64,000 bases of DNA from Streptococcus mitis (GTDB lineage: Bacteria; Bacillota; Bacilli; Lactobacillales; Streptococcaceae). The position numbers and the translations under genes are program-made. The notes beneath the pieces are model-generated. The model did no database searches. It had not been told where the DNA came from and saw only the letters and a program-made list of their open reading frames with translations. Of this stretch, positions 52,315-59,954 are shown piece after piece. How positions within the stretch are numbered: the first letter of the stretch is position 1; each line of letters begins with the position of its first letter. The stretch covers positions 124,001 to 188,000 of the forward strand of contig NZ_CABEHV010000004.1 in assembly GCF_901542415.1 (NCBI RefSeq), read 5' to 3'.

Positions 52315-53070
52315 CTATTTTTCTCTATACAAATCTACGACTTCTCCAATGATTCGGAAGTCTGTTTCTGGTGTGATTGGCATATCTTTGTAATCAGGGT
52401 TCAAGCTATGTAGATAGGCTTGTTCTGTATCAATAACCAGTTGCTTGATATATGCCTCTCCGTTGTAGTTAAACACTCCGATAACACCATCATTCAAATC
52501 AACACTTGTCTGGATAAACACTAGGTCGCCATCATGATAATCAGGCTCCATGGAGTCACCTTTAATCGGAATAACAAAGTCGGCATCGACATCCACTGGC
52601 AAGTCAATCCGCTCCACTCGTACATCGTTCAAATACTGTCCAGTACCAGCAGAAGCAGCGTGGTCGTAGTAGTCGTAACCATAGAGTTGAACAATTTTCT
52701 CTGATACTTCGTTTATCTTCGCTTCTTCTGTATTCATTTGTGCTTCAAGTAGTTCTTCAGAAGTTCGTAATACAGTTTTTTTATTATCAGTATTTAGCTG
52801 CCTAGCCGTGTTTGTAATTGCTTCTAAAAGTGAGTCTGATGGTTGTGTGGTAGTAGCCTTATTTTCAATAAGGTCTGATTTATTTATATTGAAATAGTTT
52901 GCCAAAAGTTCAATCTTCCCAATCCGAGGATAAGTTATTCCTTTTAGCCAATCTCGGACGGTAGTATATTTCAAATTAAGGTCAGCGCATAGTGTATTCC
53001 TGTCTACCCCTTTTTTCTCCATATAAAAACTTAGATTGTTGGCAAAAATTTCTTTATTTCCGACTTTCAT
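52315..53070 (-). CDS. CI-like repressor, XRE HTH with S24 peptidase domain
   Basis: 251 residues from ATG 53070 (AGGAGG 7 nt upstream; GTG 53076 rejected). The HTH covers about 8-55 (RNTLCADLNLKYTTVRDWLKG). A LexA-type S24 domain covers about 150-250 with Ser173 in IKGDSMEPDYHDGD and Lys209 in AYIKQLV as catalytic dyad, and an Ala-Gly cleavage site at 141-142 (ASAGTG). RecA-stimulated self-cleavage should induce the prophage. It reads leftward from a promoter whose spacer holds an operator copy. Confidence 0.92.
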   Translation of the reverse strand: MKVGNKEIFANNLSFYMEKKGVDRNTLCADLNLKYTTVRDWLKGITYPRIGKIELLANYFNINKSDLIENKATTTQPSDSLLEAITNTARQLNTDNKKTVLRTSEELLEAQMNTEEAKINEVSEKIVQLYGYDYYDHAASAGTGQYLNDVRVERIDLPVDVDADFVIPIKGDSMEPDYHDGDLVFIQTSVDLNDGVIGVFNYNGEAYIKQLVIDTEQAYLHSLNPDYKDMPITPETDFRIIGEVVDLYREK

Positions 53071-53093
53071 TTCCACCCCTCCTTACATAGTAT

Positions 53094-53122
53094 ATTTTAC
53101 GGCAAAAACGCAAAAAAGTAAA
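53094..53122 (-). promoter_or_regulatory. Repressor maintenance promoter with operator O3
   Basis: Minus strand TTTACT, 17 bp, TAAAAT. Operator copy TTACG-N7-CGCAA (53097-53113) fills the spacer, implying autorepression. Confidence 0.7.
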
Positions 53123-53137
53123 GAATAAAATAAAAAA

Positions 53138-53154
53138 TTGCGAAAAAAACGCAA
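53138..53154. promoter_or_regulatory. Phage operator O2
   Basis: TTGCG-AAAAAAA-CGCAA, perfect arms, between the two divergent promoters. Confidence 0.75.
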
Positions 53155-53161
53155 AAAATAC

Positions 53162-53190
53162 TTGACATTGCGGTTTAACCGCAGTATGAT
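53162..53190 (+). promoter_or_regulatory. Rightward early promoter with operator O1
   Basis: TTGACA, 17 bp, TATGAT. TTGCG-GTTTAAC-CGCAG (53168-53184) exactly fills the spacer, so repressor binding blocks polymerase. Confidence 0.82.
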
Positions 53191-53223
53191 ATAATCAAGC
53201 TTAAGGAAAAGGAGGTAAGGCAA

Positions 53224-53436
53224 ATGATGGAACAAAAAGAAAAATACCACGATAGACGTGGTAGACCTGATGGGTTGACGGTTGAAAAAGTTATCCACCT
53301 TTCAATTTTGAGAGGAGAAGGAACTGAAGCGGATAGTATTCGAGTTGTCGAGCAGTATTACAATATGGACGGCATTCTAATATTTGAATTAGATCCTTGT
53401 TCTCCACATTATCAAGAATTTTTAGGTTTGCGTTGA
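53224..53436 (+). CDS. Hypothetical prophage protein, first gene from the rightward promoter
   Basis: 70 residues, charged start KEKYHDRRGRPDGLTVEKVIHLSIL. No helix-turn-helix is obvious, unlike the Cro expected at this position. Very strong ribosome site AAAGGAGGTAAGG before ATG 53224 (second ATG at 53227). Its 3' end overlaps the convergent DUF4145 gene by 25 bp. Function unknown. Confidence 0.7.
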   Translation: MMEQKEKYHDRRGRPDGLTVEKVIHLSILRGEGTEADSIRVVEQYYNMDGILIFELDPCSPHYQEFLGLR

Positions 53437-54092
53437 TCTTGTTTATCTTTGTCCAAATCTAAAATATCTTGTAGTAATTGCTCGTTGTCATGACGCTCGA
53501 TATACCATTTTTGCATAAGTAATTCTATAAACTTCAGCAGCTTGTGAGCCTCATTCGGTTCGATATCCACTATAAGATTTATATCTTTTTCTGGATGGGC
53601 GCCAATATTCCCAAGTTTTCGTAGAGCATCGAGTACATTTTTAGTGCTAGGGTCAACAGACTCTTTTAAAGCGTCTATCTCATCTACTAACCTTGCTTTA
53701 GAAATTCCCCAAAAATCTCTAATCATTCCTTGTAGGCAACGTCTAGAGAGGGTAGCAGAAGCTTTGGGGCTTAGATTTAAGATAGCGTGAGCTTCTTCAT
53801 AATCACTTCTGATAGCCTGAGGGATGTAGTCTGGATAGACTTTTGCAAGTGAAATAGGGTTGAAGTGCATAATACGATTTGGAAATTGACTACCAACGCC
53901 CACGATATCAATCGAAACTTTATGACAGTTTGGACACTTCATTGATTGTATTTTTATTTTATCACTCATATTTTCATCACTTATAAAATGTGAACGACGA
54001 ATCAAAAAGTGGTGTTCGTCCTCTCGGAATGTATCGTAGTGGTTTGGGACAGAATAACCGCAAAATAAGCAGAATAGTTTACTAGAATCCAT
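53412..54092 (-). CDS. DUF4145 domain protein
   Basis: 226 residues. The N terminus has a zinc-ribbon pair (Cys8/Cys11 in CLFCGYS; Cys53/Cys56 in CPNCHK). DUF4145 occupies about 95-190 with its hallmark RRCLQGMIRDF and LRKLGNIGAHP. DUF4145 proteins often occur in restriction or defence loci, but the biochemical role is unknown. It is transcribed against the early operon and overlaps the previous gene tail to tail, so it looks like an inserted moron with its own promoter. Confidence 0.82.
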   Translation of the reverse strand: MDSSKLFCLFCGYSVPNHYDTFREDEHHFLIRRSHFISDENMSDKIKIQSMKCPNCHKVSIDIVGVGSQFPNRIMHFNPISLAKVYPDYIPQAIRSDYEEAHAILNLSPKASATLSRRCLQGMIRDFWGISKARLVDEIDALKESVDPSTKNVLDALRKLGNIGAHPEKDINLIVDIEPNEAHKLLKFIELLMQKWYIERHDNEQLLQDILDLDKDKQDQRKPKNS

Positions 54093-54148
54093 AAGATTTC
54101 TCCAATCATTTTATTTTGATTATACCACATTTGAAAGGGGGTGAGGAA

Positions 54149-54331
54149 ATGAGACCAAGACGATATCCGTATAGTTTCAAACCGAATCTGATGAACATTT
54201 TAGATAGTCGCTTCTATACACGGCTAATTGTTGAAACAGAGGATGGAGCAAAAAAAATAGCAGAAGTCACACTAGATGATGTAACTCCTGCTGCAGGATA
54301 TGTTGTAAGACTAAGACCAAATTATGACTAG
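54149..54331 (+). CDS. Hypothetical small prophage protein
   Basis: 60 residues from ATG 54149, behind GGGGGTGAGG. Basic start RPRRYPYSFKPNLMNILDSRFYTRLIVETEDG with a C-terminal beta-rich half. No family recognised. Rightward orientation resumes here after the DUF4145 insert. Confidence 0.65.
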   Translation: MRPRRYPYSFKPNLMNILDSRFYTRLIVETEDGAKKIAEVTLDDVTPAAGYVVRLRPNYD

Positions 54332-54347
54332 CCTTTAGGAGGGGAAG

Positions 54348-54470
54348 ATGACTGAAGAAGAAACAATCGAATTATTGAAATTCTTAATGACAGACTACGG
54401 ACGAGGGTATCTATCTGGTTTAGCTAGCGGACTTTCAATACTTTTGAAAATTTTAAAAAAAGCAGAGTAA
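54348..54470 (+). CDS. Hypothetical small prophage protein
   Basis: 40 residues (MTEEETIELLKFLMTDYGRG; then a Leu-rich helix), behind the strong ribosome site AGGAGGGGAAG. Starts 16 nt after the previous gene. No family recognised; the spacing and ribosome site argue that it is real. Confidence 0.6.
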   Translation: MTEEETIELLKFLMTDYGRGYLSGLASGLSILLKILKKAE

Positions 54471-54489
54471 GTTCTCCACTTTCATCGAA

Positions 54490-54786
54490 TTATTTTGATA
54501 GCTTATCTACAACTTTTTGAAGTTCTGCGATTCCGTTAACTGCTTTAGTAATATTTTTGATATCAACTTCGCCTGTAAAAAATTTTGAAGCGATGTCTAC
54601 TTGTTGGCTTTGTTTCAAGGCATCTAGTTTCAATTCATGTTCTTTTTCAAGTCTCTGTAACTCATTTTCAGATTGTGTTTTTAATTCTTTTATTTTGGCA
54701 TTTGTTTGATGTTTGTTAGTGAGATAAACAAGAAATGCAGGGACGCAGGAAGTTAAAAAAGTTATTGCAATTTGATTGAAATCCAT
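54490..54786 (-). CDS. Hypothetical prophage membrane-anchored coiled-coil protein
   Basis: 98 residues: one N-terminal hydrophobic helix (about 6-24), then a highly charged coiled coil (KIKELKTQSENELQRLEKE). AAAGGAGAAAATT precedes the ATG. It runs against the early operon, like the DUF4145 gene. Function unknown. Confidence 0.62.
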   Translation of the reverse strand: MDFNQIAITFLTSCVPAFLVYLTNKHQTNAKIKELKTQSENELQRLEKEHELKLDALKQSQQVDIASKFFTGEVDIKNITKAVNGIAELQKVVDKLSK

Positions 54787-54879
54787 AATTTTCTCCTTTC
54801 TGTTGGAATTTTGACTAAAACGTGAGAGATCTTAGTCAATAATGATTATAGCATAATCTAAATTAAATAACAATATGTA

Positions 54880-54902
54880 GTGTTTTTATATGTTTAAAAC
54901 AC
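54880..54902. promoter_or_regulatory. Inverted repeat before the small XRE gene
   Basis: GTGTTTT-N9-AAAACAC, perfect 7-bp arms in an AT-rich gap; a possible operator distinct from the TTGCG type. Confidence 0.5.
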
Positions 54903-54926
54903 AATATATTGGGAAAGGAACAATGT

Positions 54927-55103
54927 GTGTGGAAGAAGTTTAAGCATTTGTTGATTGAAAAAGGGATGACACAGAAGGCATTAGCTGAAAAAGCTGGTAT
55001 AAGTCCAAATACAATCAGAAATATCAAAACCGAGCGTATTTCTTTTAAGAATATGTGTAAAATCGCTGATGCACTGGAAGTCAGCTTAGACGAATTAAGA
55101 TAA
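54927..55103 (+). CDS. Small XRE-family regulator (Cro-like)
   Basis: 58 residues from GTG 54927, placed by GGGAAAGGA 8 nt upstream; the nearby ATG is in another frame. The whole protein is one HTH_XRE domain (LLIEKGMTQKALAEKAGISPNTIRNI; ADALEVSLDEL). It is Cro-sized and may be the lytic-side regulator, although it is 1.7 kb from the main operators. Confidence 0.78.
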   Translation: MWKKFKHLLIEKGMTQKALAEKAGISPNTIRNIKTERISFKNMCKIADALEVSLDELR

Positions 55104-55115
55104 GGAGGTAGGAAC

Positions 55116-55322
55116 GTGCCGAAAATGACATTAAAAACACTAAGAACACTCAAAAACTGGAGACAAAGTGATGCGGCAGCAGCTGTGAATGTATCAGTTG
55201 ATACGTGGGGGCATTGGGAACGTGGGATAACAGAACCTAGTGTTTCGAAAGCATATCAAATCGCTAGTGTTTTCGATGTATCAGTAGATGATATTATTTT
55301 TTTACCTGATATTGCGGTTTAA
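55116..55322 (+). CDS. XRE-family regulator
   Basis: 68 residues, HTH_XRE (LRTLKNWRQSDAAAAVNVSVDTWGHWERG; YQIASVFDVSVDDIIFLPD). The start is GTG 55116 with AGGAGG 7 nt upstream; an ATG 9 nt later is possible. It starts 12 nt after the previous XRE gene. Its stop codon overlaps a fourth operator copy at 55312-55328. It may be an antirepressor or excisionase-type regulator; the exact role is unknown. Confidence 0.8.
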   Translation: MPKMTLKTLRTLKNWRQSDAAAAVNVSVDTWGHWERGITEPSVSKAYQIASVFDVSVDDIIFLPDIAV

Positions 55323-55328
55323 CCGTAA
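55312..55328. promoter_or_regulatory. Fourth phage operator copy upstream of the replication gene
   Basis: TTGCG-GTTTAAC-CGTAA, one mismatch in the right arm and identical in its spacer to O1. Confidence 0.72.
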
Positions 55329-55355
55329 TAAAAGAGTAGAAAGGAGAAAGAATGA

Positions 55356-56171
55356 TTGAAAATAAGCGAAGTCAAAAACAATGCTTTTTATCAGATGCCA
55401 CAATGGCTTTATGAACCACCTTACAATGTGCTAAGTGATAAAGCTAAGCAGATATATATGTTTCTCTTCGATAGGCGCACTTTATCAATTCAAAACAAAT
55501 GGTTTGATGAAAAAGGAGATGTGTTCGTTTACTTTACAAATGAGCAACTTATGGAGAAGCTTAATTGCAGTAACAAACCTATTATTCAAGCAAAGAAAGA
55601 ATTGCATGATATCGGACTACTGAGAGAGGTTCGGCAAGGTGTGAACAAACCTAATCGTCTATATATTTCTGGAAGTGTAGAAAGTACACGTCAAGAAGTG
55701 TCAAAAGTACACAAAGGAAGTGTAGAAAGTACACGTCAAGAAGTGTCAAAAGTACACATAATCAAGACTGATAATATCAATACTAATTTATCAAGACTTA
55801 CTGAACCAGAGGGTGCTGGTGGTAACTATATAGATAGTATAGAAGACGCACCCGCAGAAAATGACTTGGGAATTGTCTATAACTGGATTTATTCAGAGTT
55901 TGGAAGATACCCAACACCATTTGAGATTGAGGATTTGAAATATTTCTTGCAAGACCATAGTAAAGAGGTTATCAAGTTAGCAATCAAGGAATGCGTGGGA
56001 AATGGTAAGCCGTACTTCAAGTATCTCAGTAGCATTTTGAGAGATTGGAAGCAGAAGGGTCTAGTGACTGTTGAGTTGGTGGAGAATAGGCAGAAACCGA
56101 AGAAACAACCTGCTTATTCTGGTAGCGCTAGGGCAGTGCGTCAGGAATATCATGGCGAGTTGCCATTCTAG
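55356..56171 (+). CDS. Phage replisome organizer (RepA_N-like plus DnaD-like domain)
   Basis: 271 residues from TTG 55356 (AGGAG 9 nt upstream; the nearer ATG is out of frame). Residues 1-100 resemble the replication initiator N-terminal winged helix (FYQMPQWLYEPPYNVLSDKAKQIYMFL). Residues about 160-235 resemble DnaD (YNWIYSEFGRYPTPFEIEDLKYFL). Between them a 14-15-residue segment is exactly duplicated (GSVESTRQEVSKVH). The underlying DNA holds four iterons, so the gene probably contains the origin it binds. The helicase loader gene follows. Confidence 0.85.
   Translation: MKISEVKNNAFYQMPQWLYEPPYNVLSDKAKQIYMFLFDRRTLSIQNKWFDEKGDVFVYFTNEQLMEKLNCSNKPIIQAKKELHDIGLLREVRQGVNKPNRLYISGSVESTRQEVSKVHKGSVESTRQEVSKVHIIKTDNINTNLSRLTEPEGAGGNYIDSIEDAPAENDLGIVYNWIYSEFGRYPTPFEIEDLKYFLQDHSKEVIKLAIKECVGNGKPYFKYLSSILRDWKQKGLVTVELVENRQKPKKQPAYSGSARAVRQEYHGELPF
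55671..55758 (+). repeat. Tandem 45-bp repeat holding four 17-bp iterons (candidate phage origin)
   Basis: Units at 55671-55715 and 55716-55758. Each unit contains two iterons of the form AAGTGT-M-R-AAAGTACAC. The four iterons start at 55673, 55696, 55718 and 55741, spaced 22-23 bp, i.e. about two helical turns, so they lie on one face of the DNA. Confidence 0.75.
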
Positions 56172-56182
56172 GAGGGGATAAG

Positions 56183-56995
56183 ATGCAGAAATTAGGATTT
56201 GAACCGCTCCACTATGTGAATGAGAAAGAGATTTGCCAAAAGCATTCCTGCTTCATGTGGACGTTTAAACAACCAGTTCGGGCTACCAATCGGAAAGAAC
56301 CGTATCAGCCTACGTTTTGCCCTGAGTGCAAGCGTGAAGATATGGAACGAGAGCAACTGCAAATGGTCGGAAAGGCTTATATCTCGTCTATCTTGAGTAA
56401 CACGTTTGAAGTGTTAGCTAGAAATAGCTTAATGCCAAGCGATATGAAAGATGCTAGTTTCAGTACGTTCACTGTATCTAATGAGACAGACGAACACGCT
56501 AAGAACTTCGCTCTGAGAGTAGCAAGGCATTACTTCAAAGATGGACGAGGGAATGCAGTGATAGTTGGACAAGCTGGCAGAGGTAAGACACATTTAGCTA
56601 TTGCGATTGCTAAGAAGTTGAATATAGATTTCAAGGCTAATAACAATCCCAAGAGTGTGCTATTTATGAATGTACCTGCTATGTTCCAAAAAATCCAGAG
56701 TGGATTTAATAAAAAGGACGCTCGGACAACTGACGAATGGCTTGACCTACTAAAAAAAGTCGACTACTTGATACTAGACGACTTTGGAAAAGGCGATCAG
56801 TCACAATGGAAGCAGGACTTTCTCTATAACTTGCTTGATTCAAGGGATAAGACGATTGTTACAACTAATTTGATTGGTAAGGACATGGTTCAGATATTTG
56901 ATGCAAGTCTGGTTAGTCGAGTAGCCAAAGGTGCGAAAGAAATGACTTTCAAATATCCTGATAGTGCAGAAGACAGGAGGACATTACCATTTTGA
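56183..56995 (+). CDS. DnaC/IstB-like helicase loader ATPase
   Basis: 270 residues. An N-terminal zinc-finger-like cluster (about 14-55: CQKHSC and CPEC) precedes the AAA+ domain: Walker A VGQAGRGKTHLAI, Walker B YLILDDFGKGD, and ETTNLIG-like VTTNLIGKD sensor. It should load the host DnaB helicase at the phage origin. The start sits 11 nt after the organizer gene, with AGGAGGGGATAAG. Its stop overlaps the next ATG. Confidence 0.9.
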   Translation: MQKLGFEPLHYVNEKEICQKHSCFMWTFKQPVRATNRKEPYQPTFCPECKREDMEREQLQMVGKAYISSILSNTFEVLARNSLMPSDMKDASFSTFTVSNETDEHAKNFALRVARHYFKDGRGNAVIVGQAGRGKTHLAIAIAKKLNIDFKANNNPKSVLFMNVPAMFQKIQSGFNKKDARTTDEWLDLLKKVDYLILDDFGKGDQSQWKQDFLYNLLDSRDKTIVTTNLIGKDMVQIFDASLVSRVAKGAKEMTFKYPDSAEDRRTLPF

Positions 56996-57162
56996 TGAAA
57001 CAACAAACAAGACAAGAGCAGATAGACGATTTTGAAGAAAAGCATTACGGATTATCTAGCTTGCTGAAGGAGCGGTTGCTGATTACAAGTGACTACCAGT
57101 TCACAAGAAAGATGAATGAACTACGAACCTTTGCCAAAAATGGCGGGATTTATACGATTTAG
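56995..57162 (+). CDS. Hypothetical small prophage protein
   Basis: 55 residues, Gln/Lys-rich start (KQQTRQEQIDDFEEKHYG). The start overlaps the helicase-loader stop as TGATG, so it is translationally coupled. AGGAGG occurs inside the preceding gene at a suitable distance. No family recognised. Confidence 0.62.
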   Translation: MKQQTRQEQIDDFEEKHYGLSSLLKERLLITSDYQFTRKMNELRTFAKNGGIYTI

Positions 57163-57171
57163 GAGAGCAAT

Positions 57172-57462
57172 ATGGAGAGATACGAAATCCCTAAAGTTGA
57201 AATACCTTGCGAAGAATTTACAGATCACACAGATAGTTTTTTTCAATATCCAAGACATGAATACCATTTTGCTAACGGATATGGCGCTAGTGTGGTTCAC
57301 AACAAGTATTCTTATGGGCTTGAATTAGCAGTCGTCAAACACAACAAGAAAACAGGTTCGTGGGACTTAGATTACAAGTCAGGAATAACCGATGATGTGA
57401 TTGGTTACATCGAAGGCAGAGAGAAATTAGAAGAAATTCTTATTAAGATTTCAGATTTATAA
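57172..57462 (+). CDS. Hypothetical prophage protein
   Basis: 96 residues ([18 protein letters not shown]; then [24 protein letters not shown]). Short beta-rich phage protein frequently seen near replication genes; function unknown. TAGGAGAGC precedes the ATG. Confidence 0.7.
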   Translation: MERYEIPKVEIPCEEFTDHTDSFFQYPRHEYHFANGYGASVVHNKYSYGLELAVVKHNKKTGSWDLDYKSGITDDVIGYIEGREKLEEILIKISDL

Positions 57463-57469
57463 ACAAAAA

Positions 57470-57495
57470 AGCACCTGACTGCAATCAGGCACTTA
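57470..57495. terminator. Weak hairpin after the 96-residue gene
   Basis: CCTGA-CTGCAA-TCAGG with flanking partial pairing; A and T runs favour termination on the minus strand. On the plus strand it is at best partial. Confidence 0.45.
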
Positions 57496-57525
57496 TCAAA
57501 AAAAACTTTACAAGAGGATTATAAC

Positions 57526-58236
57526 ATGAATATGAACTTAAATACAAATGAAATTTTAACAACTACTGATTATGATATGTTTCGCAAAATTAGTAATAGA
57601 AAAATAACTGAAAATCCTAAATTAGAAGAGGAGCTACTTTCTGAAGGTCAGCGTCAACCGATTTTGGTAAATCAAAAAATGGAAGTCATCGACGGGCAAC
57701 ATCGTCTTTATTACTTGAGAAAACATAGAAAATCAGTGCGCTACATAATTGACCCAACCGCTAATTTTAAGACGGTAATTTCAATGAACACATCGGCTGT
57801 CAACTGGGCATTACAAGATTATGTGTATTCGTTCGCTTTGGAAGGAGATCCTGAGTTTATTAAATTATCTAAATTTTTAGAAGAGAATGAATTGCTTAGT
57901 GACAAGATGGTTATCGTAGCTGGTTCGGGGAGACGTGACGGTACAGCGTCACAAGTAATCAAGAGATTAAGAAATGGCGATTATGTGTTTTCAAATGAAA
58001 AACAGTTAAGAGAGTTTTGTAAGTTCTACGAACGTGTTTTAAACGAAACAAAACTTCCTAATAAACCATTTCTGCAATCTGTTTTATGGACTTTGTACAC
58101 AACATCTGTTTTTGATGAAAATAGAATGTTGACACAATTGAAAAAGTCGGATTTGACGTCAGAAGACATTGAAGGATTTGCGAAGAAAAAATTATTATTG
58201 AATTTTTTTAGAAATCTACAACGGAAGATGGAGTGA
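57526..58236 (+). CDS. ParB-like nuclease domain protein
   Basis: 236 residues. The ParB N-terminal motif appears as GQRQPILVNQKMEVIDGQHRLYYLR near residues 42-66 (the usual pattern is pI-v....viDGhhR). The C-terminal part is helical, without clear homology. In phages such proteins may regulate or nick DNA; a role here is unproven. CAAGAGGAT precedes the ATG. Confidence 0.78.
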   Translation: MNMNLNTNEILTTTDYDMFRKISNRKITENPKLEEELLSEGQRQPILVNQKMEVIDGQHRLYYLRKHRKSVRYIIDPTANFKTVISMNTSAVNWALQDYVYSFALEGDPEFIKLSKFLEENELLSDKMVIVAGSGRRDGTASQVIKRLRNGDYVFSNEKQLREFCKFYERVLNETKLPNKPFLQSVLWTLYTTSVFDENRMLTQLKKSDLTSEDIEGFAKKKLLLNFFRNLQRKME

Positions 58237-58336
58237 TGATCACCCTTCTTTAATTCAATACTTCATCAACAGAAAAGGGTCGTTGACTATTCCTAGCTTG
58301 CCTAAACAAGATGAAGACAATTAAGAAGGAGAGGAA

Positions 58337-58621
58337 ATGCCAATGGCTTTGGAATTGTTTGGAGAAGATTTCAAAAATGAACTGCTTGAAGAACTTGTCC
58401 AGTTGAATGTGAAAGCTATGACTGAAGCTAAACTACGAGTGGCAAGAGGTACAAACTGGGCTTCCATCAAAGATGTTCAGGAAAAGACGGGCTGGGGTCG
58501 CAAGAAAATCGAAGATTTCAGAGACGCAGGGAAGTTCCGCTATCAGCAAAATGCTAAAGGCGGTAAGTATTTATATGACTTGAACGATGTACTTAGATTT
58601 CAGAGTCAGTTAGCAAAATAA
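58337..58621 (+). CDS. Phage HTH protein (DUF771-like)
   Basis: 94 residues. The C-terminal half WASIKDVQEKTGWGRKKIEDFRDAGKFRYQ is a helix-turn-helix typical of DUF771 or excisionase-like proteins. AAGGAG is 5 nt before ATG 58337 (a second ATG at 58343). Function unknown. Confidence 0.72.
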   Translation: MPMALELFGEDFKNELLEELVQLNVKAMTEAKLRVARGTNWASIKDVQEKTGWGRKKIEDFRDAGKFRYQQNAKGGKYLYDLNDVLRFQSQLAK

Positions 58622-58634
58622 AGGAGAGAGAAAA

Positions 58635-58958
58635 ATGTTTGAACCGCCATTAATTAATCAGCTTTTAGGAACTGGCGCAGTGATTTTGGGATTTATCGGT
58701 GCTGGGATTTTAGCACGACAAATGGAACTGCACGAACTTGAGAAACAACGAAAGTTGGAAGAACGTGATACGAAGATTATACAAGCGTTTAACGAAGCGG
58801 TTGAAATCGGTCGTGAACTTGAACGTGAGGAGATTCGTCAAAACATCCGTAGAGAGTTTCAAGGATTTACGTTTGATAACGAACGCCCTGAAGGTTTGAA
58901 GCCAGAGCCGTTAGCTTTGCCAGAACCTAAGAAGACGATTATGAAAGTATTGCATTGA
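58635..58958 (+). CDS. Hypothetical prophage membrane protein
   Basis: 107 residues: an N-terminal membrane helix (about 8-28), a charged coiled coil (LHELEKQRKLEERDTKI) and a Pro-rich end. Function unknown. AAAGGAGAG precedes the ATG. Confidence 0.65.
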   Translation: MFEPPLINQLLGTGAVILGFIGAGILARQMELHELEKQRKLEERDTKIIQAFNEAVEIGRELEREEIRQNIRREFQGFTFDNERPEGLKPEPLALPEPKKTIMKVLH

Positions 58959-58967
58959 GGCTGAAAA

Positions 58968-59102
58968 ATGTATATTTGGGAATGCGCCTGCATTGATTGT
59001 GGGTATGAATTTGAATGTATAGATAGCTACGCACCTATTGAGTGTAAAGTGTGTGGCAGTTGTGAGTTGAACAATGAATTTAAAGGGAGGGCATACGACT
59101 GA
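58968..59102 (+). CDS. Small zinc-ribbon prophage protein
   Basis: 44 residues with five Cys in two clusters (ECACIDC and CKVCGSC), which suggests a bound zinc. GAGG is 9 nt before the ATG. Its stop is followed at once by the next ATG. Function unknown. Confidence 0.62.
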   Translation: MYIWECACIDCGYEFECIDSYAPIECKVCGSCELNNEFKGRAYD

Positions 59103-59438
59103 ATGACAGTAAGCAGAGAAATGGATAACCAAGAAGCGAATGTGTTGAACTACATAGTAAATCACGGGACTTTTGAACAGCCTGTTAGTTCGCTAACTAT
59201 CAAATGGAAATTTAATCTATCTAAGCGTAGGCTTGAAATGATTATTGAGAGTTTGCGAGTGAATTTTGGACATCCAATTGTGGCTAAAAAAACTCAACCA
59301 AGTGGATATTATATTCCACGGAATGAGGAAGAGCGCCAAGCAGGAACTGCACCTTATCGCAGGCAGATTTTAACAGAGCAGAAAAATCTTTCAGCAGTTA
59401 TGGCAGTGGATTTAGAAGAATATTGGCGCAGTGCATAG
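59103..59438 (+). CDS. Hypothetical prophage protein, winged-helix-like
   Basis: 111 residues; NQEANVLNYIVNHGTFEQPVSS and KWKFNLSKRRLEMIIESL resemble a winged helix. It starts directly after the preceding stop; GGGAGG is about 14 nt upstream, so initiation is probably coupled. Function unknown. Confidence 0.68.
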   Translation: MTVSREMDNQEANVLNYIVNHGTFEQPVSSLTIKWKFNLSKRRLEMIIESLRVNFGHPIVAKKTQPSGYYIPRNEEERQAGTAPYRRQILTEQKNLSAVMAVDLEEYWRSA

Positions 59439-59470
59439 AACCGAAACGTATTGAAATAGGAGAAAATAAA

Positions 59471-59944
59471 ATGAATGTTTACGATTTAGATAAAACATTA
59501 GATTGGCTTGAAAGTATGGAATTAGACGAAGAGACTCTACGAGATACTATTGAGTCAGTTGTAGAGGAAGCGGACATCAAACGGTTGATGAATAACGTGG
59601 CATGGGCTAATAGCAATGATAAAGCTTTGAAGGATGCTGCAAAGACGCAGAAAGATAAGATGACTGACAAGATTAGATCAGCAGAAAAGCGAATTGAACG
59701 ACGAAATGAAGTAGCTTTTAGAGTGTTAAGCAGATTAGAGGAACATAAGTTAAAGACAGAAGAATATAGTTTCTGGGTGCAAAAGAATCCTGTAAAAATT
59801 GAATATGATGAACAAGCAATTCCAGATGAATATTTCAAGATGGTTCGTGAACTGGATAAAGACGCTATCAAGAAGGCATTGAAGGATGGAATTGAAATCT
59901 CAGGAGTTTCTCAAACTCAAACAGAAGGGGTTAGAATCAGATAG
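59471..59944 (+). CDS. Siphovirus Gp157 family protein
   Basis: 157 residues from ATG 59471 (TAGGAGAAAATAA upstream; a longer start is not supported). Mostly helical and highly charged with a C-terminal KNPVKIEYDEQAIPDEYF beta pair and ALKDGIEISGV, typical of Gp157. The family is linked to phage resistance and recombination; role not established. It precedes ERF. Confidence 0.82.
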   Translation: MNVYDLDKTLDWLESMELDEETLRDTIESVVEEADIKRLMNNVAWANSNDKALKDAAKTQKDKMTDKIRSAEKRIERRNEVAFRVLSRLEEHKLKTEEYSFWVQKNPVKIEYDEQAIPDEYFKMVRELDKDAIKKALKDGIEISGVSQTQTEGVRIR

Positions 59945-59954
59945 GAGTTAGGAT

